From Fimbriimonadales bacterium (GTDB lineage Bacteria; Armatimonadota; Fimbriimonadia; Fimbriimonadales; ATM1): DNA of 8,543 nt. The stretch covers positions 1 to 8,543 of the forward strand of contig JAICGT010000036.1 in assembly GCA_025922995.1 (NCBI GenBank), given 5' to 3'. A program made the translations under genes and the position numbers. The notes below the pieces were generated by a model. It worked only from the letters and a program-made list of their open reading frames with translations, was not told the origin of the DNA and ran no database searches. Within the stretch, counting starts at the first letter, position 1. Each line of letters opens with the position of its first letter. This document shows positions 1 to 5,638 of the stretch, piece by piece.

Positions 1-657
1 GACTTCGTCGTCGGCGCGAATAAAAACGACGCCCACTACCGTGGAGTTTCACACGGCCGTGATTTCGAAATCTCTTCCTTCGAAGATATCCGCGTTGCCT
101 TGGATGGCGACCCATCCGTTGCGGGCGGCACATTAAGCGAGGTTCGAGGAATCGAAGTCGGCCACATTTTCCAACTCGGAACGAAATACAGCGAAGCAAT
201 GAGGGCGATGTTCGACGACGGCACCGGCGGCGAGAAGCCCATTATTATGGGCTGCTACGGCTTGGGAATAGGCCGATCAATGCAATCGATTGTCGAAGTA
301 TCTCACGACGACGATGGAATTATTTGGCCGATTAGCGTCGCTCCATTCGAAGTCGTCGTCGTGCCGGTAAGCGCCGATGACGAACCTCAAAAGCAGGCAG
401 CTGAGAGCTTGTATGAAGGGCTTCGAAAGAGCGGCATCGACGTCTTACTCGACGACCGAGACGAGCGCCCAGGGTCCAAATTTAAGGACGCCGACCTGCT
501 CGGACTTCCCCTCCGCGCCGTTTGCGGCCGCGGAATCGCATCGGGCGTGATCGAGCTCAAGTGGCGTCGCGAAACGGAAGTGAGGGAAATCCCGTTCGTC
601 GACGCGGTTGAGCTAATCACCTCGATGGTCGAAGAAGAACGCGCAAAATACCGCTAA
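1..657 (+). CDS. proS: Prolyl-tRNA synthetase, C-terminal part (5' end outside window)
   Basis: This class II aminoacyl-tRNA synthetase charges tRNA-Pro with proline in the cytoplasm. The reading frame is open from the first base, so the gene begins upstream and only the last 218 residues are present. They start in the tail of the editing (INS/YbaK-like) insertion typical of bacterial-type ProRS (GAN..DAHYRGV near residues 6-16). The catalytic core returns with EVGHIFQLGTKYSEAM (about 52-67) and motif 3, GCYGLGIGRSMQSIVE (84-99), whose Arg contacts ATP. The anticodon-binding domain (HGTP_anticodon type) runs from about 108 to the end, including DDRDERPGSKFKDADLLGLP. The stop TAA (655-657) shares its last A with the ATG of the downstream permease, so the two are probably co-transcribed and translationally coupled. 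No defect is visible. Family identity is very secure. Confidence 0.97.
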   Translation, partial: DFVVGANKNDAHYRGVSHGRDFEISSFEDIRVALDGDPSVAGGTLSEVRGIEVGHIFQLGTKYSEAMRAMFDDGTGGEKPIIMGCYGLGIGRSMQSIVEVSHDDDGIIWPISVAPFEVVVVPVSADDEPQKQAAESLYEGLRKSGIDVLLDDRDERPGSKFKDADLLGLPLRAVCGRGIASGVIELKWRRETEVREIPFVDAVELITSMVEEERAKYR

Positions 658-1457
658 TGGCTGCGTTTGCGCGGAAGTTCAGGTCTCTTGCAGGAGTTTA
701 TTGGCAAGAGATGTTGGCGTATCCGGTCGCGTCCATGATCTGGATTCTCACAGACGCGATGCTGGCGCTCGTGATGCCGGCGGTCTGGCTATCCGCGTCC
801 GGCGGCAGCGGCATGTTCGGCATGACGAGCCCCGAGATGGTTACCTACTATCTAATAACGCTCATACTTAGCCAGTTTATTGTCTGCCATTTATTATGGG
901 ATATCGCCTGGTCGATAAAAGAGGGCATGTTCGCCATCCAACTCGCTCGGCCGTTCCCGATCTATTGGAACTTCGCCGCACAGAATCTGGCGTGGAGAGT
1001 AGGCAAACTCATCCTCTTTGCTCCATTCCTTCTTTTCTATTTGGCGGTTTACCACCAGTACCTGGGGTCAGTGCCTCTTTACTTTAATGTAGAGTTTTTT
1101 GTAAGTACGATACTCGCTCACATCCTCAGTTACAACATCGCAATAGCAGTCGCGATGATCACGCTGTGGACGACCGAGTTCCACAGCGTTTTTGCGCTGT
1201 ATTATTTTCCGGAGAACTTTCTAAGCGGCAGAGTTGTCCCCCTAGCTGCCCTGCCGTGGTGGGCGGCGCTCGCGGGTGATTTCCTTCCCTTCCGATTTAC
1301 CGTCGCACTGCCCACCGAAATCCTCATGGGAAGAATCGTCGGCCCCGAAATGTGGCGGCTGATCGGCCTTCAATGCGCCTGGATCGTCGGCTTCTACATC
1401 ATCGGGCGAATCCTGTTTGCCCGTGGAATTCGCCAATACACCGGGTTCGGAAACTAA
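657..1457 (+). CDS. ABC-2 family transporter permease (COG4587/ABC2_membrane_6-like)
   Basis: This 266-residue protein of the inner membrane is a permease subunit of an ABC exporter. About six hydrophobic segments are visible, near residues 22-45, 60-82, 113-133, 146-170, 175-205 and 233-253. Signature stretches for this permease family are LARPFPIYW (96-104), FLSGRVVPLAALP (188-200) and LPFRFTVALPTEILMGRI (210-227). Family members usually work with a second permease and an ATP-binding subunit encoded alongside, and neither is present here. The next gene is a porin behind its own regulatory region. The start ATG at 657 overlaps the proS stop by one base (TAATG), which points to translational coupling; no Shine-Dalgarno sequence is obvious. 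The substrate cannot be inferred. The family call rests on motif memory and topology. I am confident it is an ABC-2-like permease and less so of the exact subfamily. Confidence 0.82.
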   Translation: MAAFARKFRSLAGVYWQEMLAYPVASMIWILTDAMLALVMPAVWLSASGGSGMFGMTSPEMVTYYLITLILSQFIVCHLLWDIAWSIKEGMFAIQLARPFPIYWNFAAQNLAWRVGKLILFAPFLLFYLAVYHQYLGSVPLYFNVEFFVSTILAHILSYNIAIAVAMITLWTTEFHSVFALYYFPENFLSGRVVPLAALPWWAALAGDFLPFRFTVALPTEILMGRIVGPEMWRLIGLQCAWIVGFYIIGRILFARGIRQYTGFGN

Positions 1458-1459
1458 CC

Positions 1460-1498
1460 TTAACAGTGCGATAACACCCTCCTAACAATCCCTTCACG
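1460..1498 (+). promoter_or_regulatory. Pho-box-like array: four hexamers at 11-bp steps
   Basis: Four related hexamers sit exactly 11 bp apart: TTAACA (1460-1465), ATAACA (1471-1476), CTAACA (1482-1487) and TTCACG (1493-1498), each separated by 5 bp. Direct repeats with 11-bp period are the hallmark of PhoB/PhoP operators, and the Bacillus PhoP consensus is TT(A/C/T)A(C/T)A with about 5-bp spacers. The array lies just upstream of a gene of the phosphate-selective porin family, and a -10-like box follows 10 nt after the last repeat, as in classic pho promoters. Binding by a PhoB/PhoP response regulator is inferred; no regulator gene lies in the window. Confidence 0.65.
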
Positions 1499-1508
1499 AT
1501 TGCGATTC

Positions 1509-1514
1509 CATAGT
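1509..1514 (+). promoter_or_regulatory. Putative -10 element of the porin promoter
   Basis: CATAGT matches four of six positions of TATAAT. It starts 10 nt after the last 11-bp-spaced repeat, the spacing seen in activator-dependent pho promoters, where the operator replaces a good -35. No convincing -35 hexamer is present at the usual distance, which would fit an activator-dependent promoter. It is weak by sequence alone and supported mainly by its position. Transcription would begin near 1520, leaving a leader of about 40 nt. Confidence 0.4.
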
Positions 1515-1545
1515 GATGCCACGCGGAGCGAAGCTCGGCGAACAC

Positions 1546-1550
1546 GGAGG
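1546..1550 (+). promoter_or_regulatory. Ribosome binding site deciding the porin start
   Basis: GGAGG at 1546-1550 is a near-perfect Shine-Dalgarno core. It lies only 2 nt before the TTG at 1553, too close to serve it, but 11 nt before the GTG at 1562, a usable spacing. It therefore favours GTG 1562 as the start. It is one of the few clear Shine-Dalgarno sequences in this window. Confidence 0.65.
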
Positions 1551-1561
1551 TATTGATAATC

Positions 1562-2911
1562 GTGCGTACAAAAACGATATGGCTGGCCATGGCGAGCCTC
1601 GGCATTCTAACTGCCGCGAGTGCAGGGTCGTTTCCGACCGCTGCCGTAGGAATGGGAATCATAAGCTCCCAGAACCCCGAACAAGTCAAGGCGAAACTCG
1701 ACGAGATCAAAGCTCTGAAGGACAGGGCGGCAACGGTAACCAAGAAAATCGGAGAGCTTGCAGCCGCCGGCAATTTGCCTGACAGCAAAGAGGGAATCGA
1801 CACGTTGAAGGAGCTCGTCGAAGAACTCCGAGCGACGAACGAGGCGCTCACTAAGGTGCAACAGGACGTCGAGGCCCTGCGCAAATTCATGGAGGATCAG
1901 AAGAAGACAAACGACGCCGTGAAGAAGGACGTGGGCGATCTTAAAAAGATTAAGCCGAGCTTTTACACCCAATTCCAGTGGCAAGATACGCAAACCGGCG
2001 GCTCCAGCCTGCGCAACGACGGTTTCTCGGTTCGACGCTCGCGTTTCGGACTGACTTATTCGCCAATCGAGTCGACCAGCGCAAAACTCTCGGTTGATAT
2101 GTCAACGGGCGGCGATCGCCTCGCTGCGGAGCTCAAAGACCTTATCATCACCCATAAGTTCAGCCCGGAGACATTGGTGGCAGCCGGCCAGCAATCGATG
2201 CCGCTCGGTTACGAAATTGAACGGTCGTCCAGCAGCCGCGAGATGCCTGAGCGCTCGCTCTACAACCGGCGACTGTTTTCCGGCGAGCGCGACCGGGGCG
2301 TACAGATCCGGCACGACGTCGGTTCCGGTTGGCTCGTGCACGCAGGAGTCTGGAGCGGGCTGACCCTCGGAGACCCTCAGCAGTCCGGTTTTCGCGACCA
2401 AGACATGAAGCTCGGATTCACCGTCGGCGCGCGAATGGACACGCCCAACTACGGCTACGGGATTTCGGCGTTCTTCGGCAGTCGGCCGGCTGTTGGCGTC
2501 CTGGATCAGGGTGCAGCTCCGGAAACCGACCGATTCCTGGTCTACCTCGACGGCATGTATGCCATCACAAAGGACCTGACTGCCCGCGCTGAAGTCATGA
2601 CCGGGAAAGATCGCGACCCGCTCGGCGGTGAAACGCCGACGTTCATCGACGAGACGAACGTGCTCGGCTACCATGTGCAGCTGAGCTACTTTGCAACGCC
2701 GACGAGCCAGTTCACGATCAAATACGAGAACTACGACCCGGACACGGACGACGAAGTCTCCACCAATCGCGGCATCTCGCAGATAGGCCTGGCCTACACC
2801 TACCACTTCAACAAGGCTCTCAAGCTGACGTTCTCATGGGAGCACCCTGATGAGCAAGGCACGGAGCAGAAGAACGACATCATTACGATCCGGAGCCAGT
2901 TCAAGATATAA
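1562..2911 (+). CDS. Porin of the phosphate-selective porin O/P family with N-terminal coiled coil
   Basis: This is a 449-residue outer-membrane channel protein. Residues 1-21 form a signal peptide (basic RTK, hydrophobic core, cleavage after ASA). Residues about 39-129 are charged, heptad-rich and probably a periplasmic coiled coil. From about 131 to the end the pattern is alternating β-strands of a barrel. The family-typical core includes GFSVRRSRFGLTY (154-166), AAGQQSMPLGYEIERSSS (207-224), and ERSLYNRRLFSGERDRGVQIR (about 230-250). The protein ends in a strand, IITIRSQFKI, suited to barrel insertion. GTG 1562 was chosen over TTG 1553 from the ribosome-binding-site spacing; the ATG at 1589 would cut into the signal peptide. 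A Pho-box-like array lies upstream and an intrinsic terminator downstream, so it is probably monocistronic and phosphate-regulated. Phosphate selectivity is a family name, not something the residues prove. Confidence 0.85.
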   Translation: MRTKTIWLAMASLGILTAASAGSFPTAAVGMGIISSQNPEQVKAKLDEIKALKDRAATVTKKIGELAAAGNLPDSKEGIDTLKELVEELRATNEALTKVQQDVEALRKFMEDQKKTNDAVKKDVGDLKKIKPSFYTQFQWQDTQTGGSSLRNDGFSVRRSRFGLTYSPIESTSAKLSVDMSTGGDRLAAELKDLIITHKFSPETLVAAGQQSMPLGYEIERSSSSREMPERSLYNRRLFSGERDRGVQIRHDVGSGWLVHAGVWSGLTLGDPQQSGFRDQDMKLGFTVGARMDTPNYGYGISAFFGSRPAVGVLDQGAAPETDRFLVYLDGMYAITKDLTARAEVMTGKDRDPLGGETPTFIDETNVLGYHVQLSYFATPTSQFTIKYENYDPDTDDEVSTNRGISQIGLAYTYHFNKALKLTFSWEHPDEQGTEQKNDIITIRSQFKI

Positions 2912-2948
2912 ACCTGATCCGTTGACACCAGCGGGGATCTTGCCCGCA

Positions 2949-2981
2949 GCCCTCCTGCTCACGCGGGAGGGCATCTTTTTT
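2949..2981 (+). terminator. Intrinsic (rho-independent) terminator after the porin gene
   Basis: A 10-bp stem pairs 2949-2958 (GCCCTCCTGC) with 2963-2972 (GCGGGAGGGC), with one T·G wobble, around a four-base loop TCAC. After three bases (ATC) come six T residues at 2976-2981. This is a textbook terminator 37 bp beyond the porin stop. It separates the porin transcript from the propeller gene at 3034. Confidence 0.93.
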
Positions 2982-3021
2982 CACCATAAGACGGCAGGAA
3001 CAAGCGAGCGCGCGCCGAACG

Positions 3022-3027
3022 TAAACT
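3022..3027 (+). promoter_or_regulatory. Possible leaderless-type -10 box (TANNNT) for the propeller gene
   Basis: TAAACT lies six bases before the ATG at 3034, and no Shine-Dalgarno-like sequence lies within 15 bases of that ATG. A -10 box of form TANNNT followed by 6-7 nt and the start codon is the arrangement of leaderless genes in Deinococcus and Actinobacteria. No convincing -35 is seen 17 bp upstream. The motif is short and could be chance. Confidence 0.25.
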
Positions 3028-3033
3028 GCACAC

Positions 3034-5589
3034 ATGAAACGATATGCGCTAGCGCTCGTCGCCACCCTGGCGATCAGCGCTCAGGGGCTCGCCCAGTCGG
3101 GTCTCTTGGAGGGATTCTCTTTTCGTTCAGTCGGGCCGGCAGCCATGGGTGGACGTATTGTCGACCTCGACGGCCATGCCAAGCAGCCCGGCCTCCTATA
3201 CGCCGCCACTGCTAGCGGCGGTGTCTGGAAGACCACGAACTACGCCACAACTTGGACAGCCGTCACGGACGAAACGCCGGTCTTTAGCGTCGGCGACGTA
3301 GCGATCGCCCCGAGCAATCCGGACATCGTCTGGATAGGTGCCGGCGAGCACAACAACCAGCGTTCGGCTCACTACGGTGACGGCGTCTATAAGTCCATAG
3401 ACGGAGGCAAAACTTGGACAAATATGGGTCTCAAAGAGAGCCTTCATATCGGACGCATCGCGATTTCTTCGAAAGACCCGAACGTCGTTTATGTCGCAGT
3501 GATCGGCCCGCTGTACAAAGAGGGCGGGATGCGCGGCGTGTATAAAACCGCCGACGGCGGCAAAACCTGGAATCAGGTGCTGAAGGGAGACAACCCGACC
3601 ACCGGCTTCATCGACATCGCAGCAGACCCGAAAAACCCGGATATCGTCTACGCTGCGGCATACGACCGGCTTCGGCGCGCGTGGAATATCCGTGAAGCCG
3701 GGCCGGGGTCGGCCATCTACAAAACGACCGATGGCGGCAAGAATTGGACGAAACTCACGGGCGGTTTGCCAACCGGACAGATCGGCCGCATCGGCCTGTC
3801 CGTGTTTCCCGAGGATCCCAAAATCGTCTATGCGGTTCTGGAAAATCGGAACCGTGCCGGTCAGGAACATTTAACTGCCGAGCAGATCTTCGAAATGGAC
3901 GAAGAGGAACTCGAGGCATTCGAGGTTGCCCAGCGAGCCGCCGGTGGCGAAGTTTACAAAACGACAGACGCAGGCAAGACCTGGAAAAAGGTCAATGAGT
4001 CCCGAGTCGATACCAGCTATTACTATGCCCAGATTCGCGTGGACCCAAAGAATTCGGACATTGTCTACAATCTCGCCGTGCCGCTAACTCAGAGTATGGA
4101 TGGTGGCAAGACCTGGCGCAGCATCGGCCAGCGCATGCACGTCGATCACCATTCACTTTGGATCGACCCAGCAAACACGGCGCACGTGTTCGTCGGGAAC
4201 GACGGCGGCCTTTATCGCACGTACGACAGGGGCGCAACATGGAAATTCCTGGATAACTTGCCGATCGGTCAATTCTATGCAGTCGGCGCAGACAACGCAG
4301 TTCCATACAACGTTATGGGAGGATTGCAGGACAACGGCGTGTGGCACGGGCCGTCCCTGACTCGGTCCGGCGAAATCACCAATAAAGACTTCCGATCGAT
4401 TTATGGCGGCGACGGTTTCTACACGATTGCAGACCCCGATGACCCGAAGACGGTTTACACGTCGTCGCAATTCGGAGGGTTCGGCAAGGTCGACTTGCGA
4501 ACCGGCAGGTCTCGAAGCGCAAGGCCGAGGTCGCAGGGATTGCGGGCAAATTGGATGGCTCCATTCTTGATTTCTCCGCATAACTCCAAGACACTTTATT
4601 GGGGCTCTCAAAAAGTGTTTAAAACGGTCGACGCGACGGCAAATTGGACAGAAATATCGGGCGACTTATCGACCGATAACGCCGACAAAAGAGCCGGAAA
4701 CGTGCCGCACTGCACGATCACTACGATGAGTGAGTCACCCCGCAAAGCAGGGGTGTTGTGGGTTGGAACCGACGATGGAAATGTTTGGCTTACCGAAGAC
4801 GATGGGAAGAAATGGACGAAGTTCGACATCCCGGGTGCGCCAAAGGAGTTTTGGGTCAGTCGCGTTTACGCCTCGCCGCACGAAGCAGGAACGGCTTTTG
4901 TTGCGTTTACCGGATTCCGCGAAGAGGATTTCAAGCCGTATTTGTTCAAGACAGCGGACTTCGGCAAAACCTGGACGTCCATGGCCGGAAACCTTCCGGA
5001 TCAGCAGATAGCGGTCGTGTGGCAAGACACGAGAAATGAGAACCTGATCTTTGTCGGGACTGAAGTCGGCCTCCACGTCAGCATCGACGGTGGCAAGACC
5101 TACTCTCGGTTTATGAACGGCCTGCCGATGGCGACGCCGGTACAAGACCTGCTCGTGCACGAACGCGAGAGCGATCTCATCATCGGCACGCATGGCCGCG
5201 GGATCTACATCGCGGACATCGCGCCGCTAAGGCAGCTTACGCCGCGCATTCTCGAACAGTCCGTCCATCTTTTCGACCCCGACACGGTTCTGTTCGGAGC
5301 CCAAGCAGGCAGCATGTTCGACGCCTTCAAAGGGTATGGCAACTGGGTAGCGGTCAACCCGCCGCCTGCGCAAATCGCTTACTACTTGAAAGAAGCTTCG
5401 ACCCTACCGGTGACCGTTGAAATCCTCGGCGTCGGCGGAAATGTGCTGCAAAAAATCGACGGTAAGAAGGCGGCCGGCATCCACTACGTCACCTGGAACA
5501 TGCGTCAAGCGGGCGAAGGCACCTACGGTATTCGCCTCACTGCCGGCAACGAATCGCTGACGCGAACGCTGACTGTCGCAAACTGGTAA
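3034..5589 (+). CDS. Secreted BNR/Asp-box (VPS10/sortilin-like) β-propeller protein
   Basis: This is an exported 851-residue protein of unknown substrate. Residues 1-20 form a signal peptide with likely cleavage after GLA; there is no lipobox. The mature protein is built of Asp-box repeats (S/T-x-D-x-G-x-T-W). Clear copies lie at 121-128, 172-179, 231-238, 310-317, 354-361, 396-403, 587-594, 640-647 and 683-690, with degenerate copies at 67-74 and 531-538. Hallmarks of the bacterial WD40/YVTN/BNR-like family are MHVDHHSLWIDP (368-379), GGLQDNGVWHGP (429-440) and GTHGRGIYIAD (718-728). Residues about 745-851 look like an FlgD/Ig-type β-sandwich (IHYVTWNM, TYGIRL). An acidic insert (about 281-296) interrupts a blade. 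Relatives include sortilin-type and xyloglucanase-type propellers, but no catalytic residues can be assigned. The gene stands behind the porin terminator, so it has its own promoter. Confidence 0.9.
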   Translation: MKRYALALVATLAISAQGLAQSGLLEGFSFRSVGPAAMGGRIVDLDGHAKQPGLLYAATASGGVWKTTNYATTWTAVTDETPVFSVGDVAIAPSNPDIVWIGAGEHNNQRSAHYGDGVYKSIDGGKTWTNMGLKESLHIGRIAISSKDPNVVYVAVIGPLYKEGGMRGVYKTADGGKTWNQVLKGDNPTTGFIDIAADPKNPDIVYAAAYDRLRRAWNIREAGPGSAIYKTTDGGKNWTKLTGGLPTGQIGRIGLSVFPEDPKIVYAVLENRNRAGQEHLTAEQIFEMDEEELEAFEVAQRAAGGEVYKTTDAGKTWKKVNESRVDTSYYYAQIRVDPKNSDIVYNLAVPLTQSMDGGKTWRSIGQRMHVDHHSLWIDPANTAHVFVGNDGGLYRTYDRGATWKFLDNLPIGQFYAVGADNAVPYNVMGGLQDNGVWHGPSLTRSGEITNKDFRSIYGGDGFYTIADPDDPKTVYTSSQFGGFGKVDLRTGRSRSARPRSQGLRANWMAPFLISPHNSKTLYWGSQKVFKTVDATANWTEISGDLSTDNADKRAGNVPHCTITTMSESPRKAGVLWVGTDDGNVWLTEDDGKKWTKFDIPGAPKEFWVSRVYASPHEAGTAFVAFTGFREEDFKPYLFKTADFGKTWTSMAGNLPDQQIAVVWQDTRNENLIFVGTEVGLHVSIDGGKTYSRFMNGLPMATPVQDLLVHERESDLIIGTHGRGIYIADIAPLRQLTPRILEQSVHLFDPDTVLFGAQAGSMFDAFKGYGNWVAVNPPPAQIAYYLKEASTLPVTVEILGVGGNVLQKIDGKKAAGIHYVTWNMRQAGEGTYGIRLTAGNESLTRTLTVANW

Positions 5590-5597
5590 GCAGGAAT

Positions 5598-5638
5598 CGA
5601 GGCTTCTCTCGGCGTATTTAACACCATGAGAAGCCTTG
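5598..5638 (+). other. Inverted repeat overlapping a start codon
   Basis: GGCTTCTC (5601-5608) is exactly complementary to GAGAAGCC (5628-5635). Pairing extends outward to 5598 and 5638 with one G·T wobble, giving an 11-bp stem around a 19-nt loop. The G of the ATG at 5626-5628 is in the stem. No T-run follows, so it is not an intrinsic terminator. It could be an RNA hairpin limiting initiation, an operator, or chance. Confidence 0.45.

Noticed and set aside
1553..1561. TTG at 1553 as the porin start
   Set aside because: GGAGG ends only 2 nt before it, too close for initiation, while GTG at 1562 has a usable 11-nt spacing and a good signal peptide.
2102..2806. A 234-codon open frame on the minus strand inside the porin gene
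   Set aside because: It lies wholly antisense to a porin with clear family motifs, has no recognisable domain, and its composition (rich in Arg and Val) is typical of a shadow frame in GC-rich DNA.
2922..2927. TTGACA, a perfect -35 hexamer, just after the porin gene
   Set aside because: No -10-like sequence lies 16-18 bp downstream, and any transcript would run directly into the terminator at 2949-2981.
2916..2939. GATCC/GGATC inverted repeat after the porin stop
   Set aside because: Only 5 bp of stem around a 14-nt loop with no T-run; the stronger hairpin at 2949-2972 is the terminator.
3196..3870. A 224-codon open frame on the minus strand inside the Asp-box gene
   Set aside because: The repeated blades on the plus strand generate periodic antisense frames; nothing recognisable is encoded.
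5618..5623. TTAACA just before the second propeller gene as another Pho box
   Set aside because: It is a single copy; positions 11 bp upstream and downstream do not repeat it.
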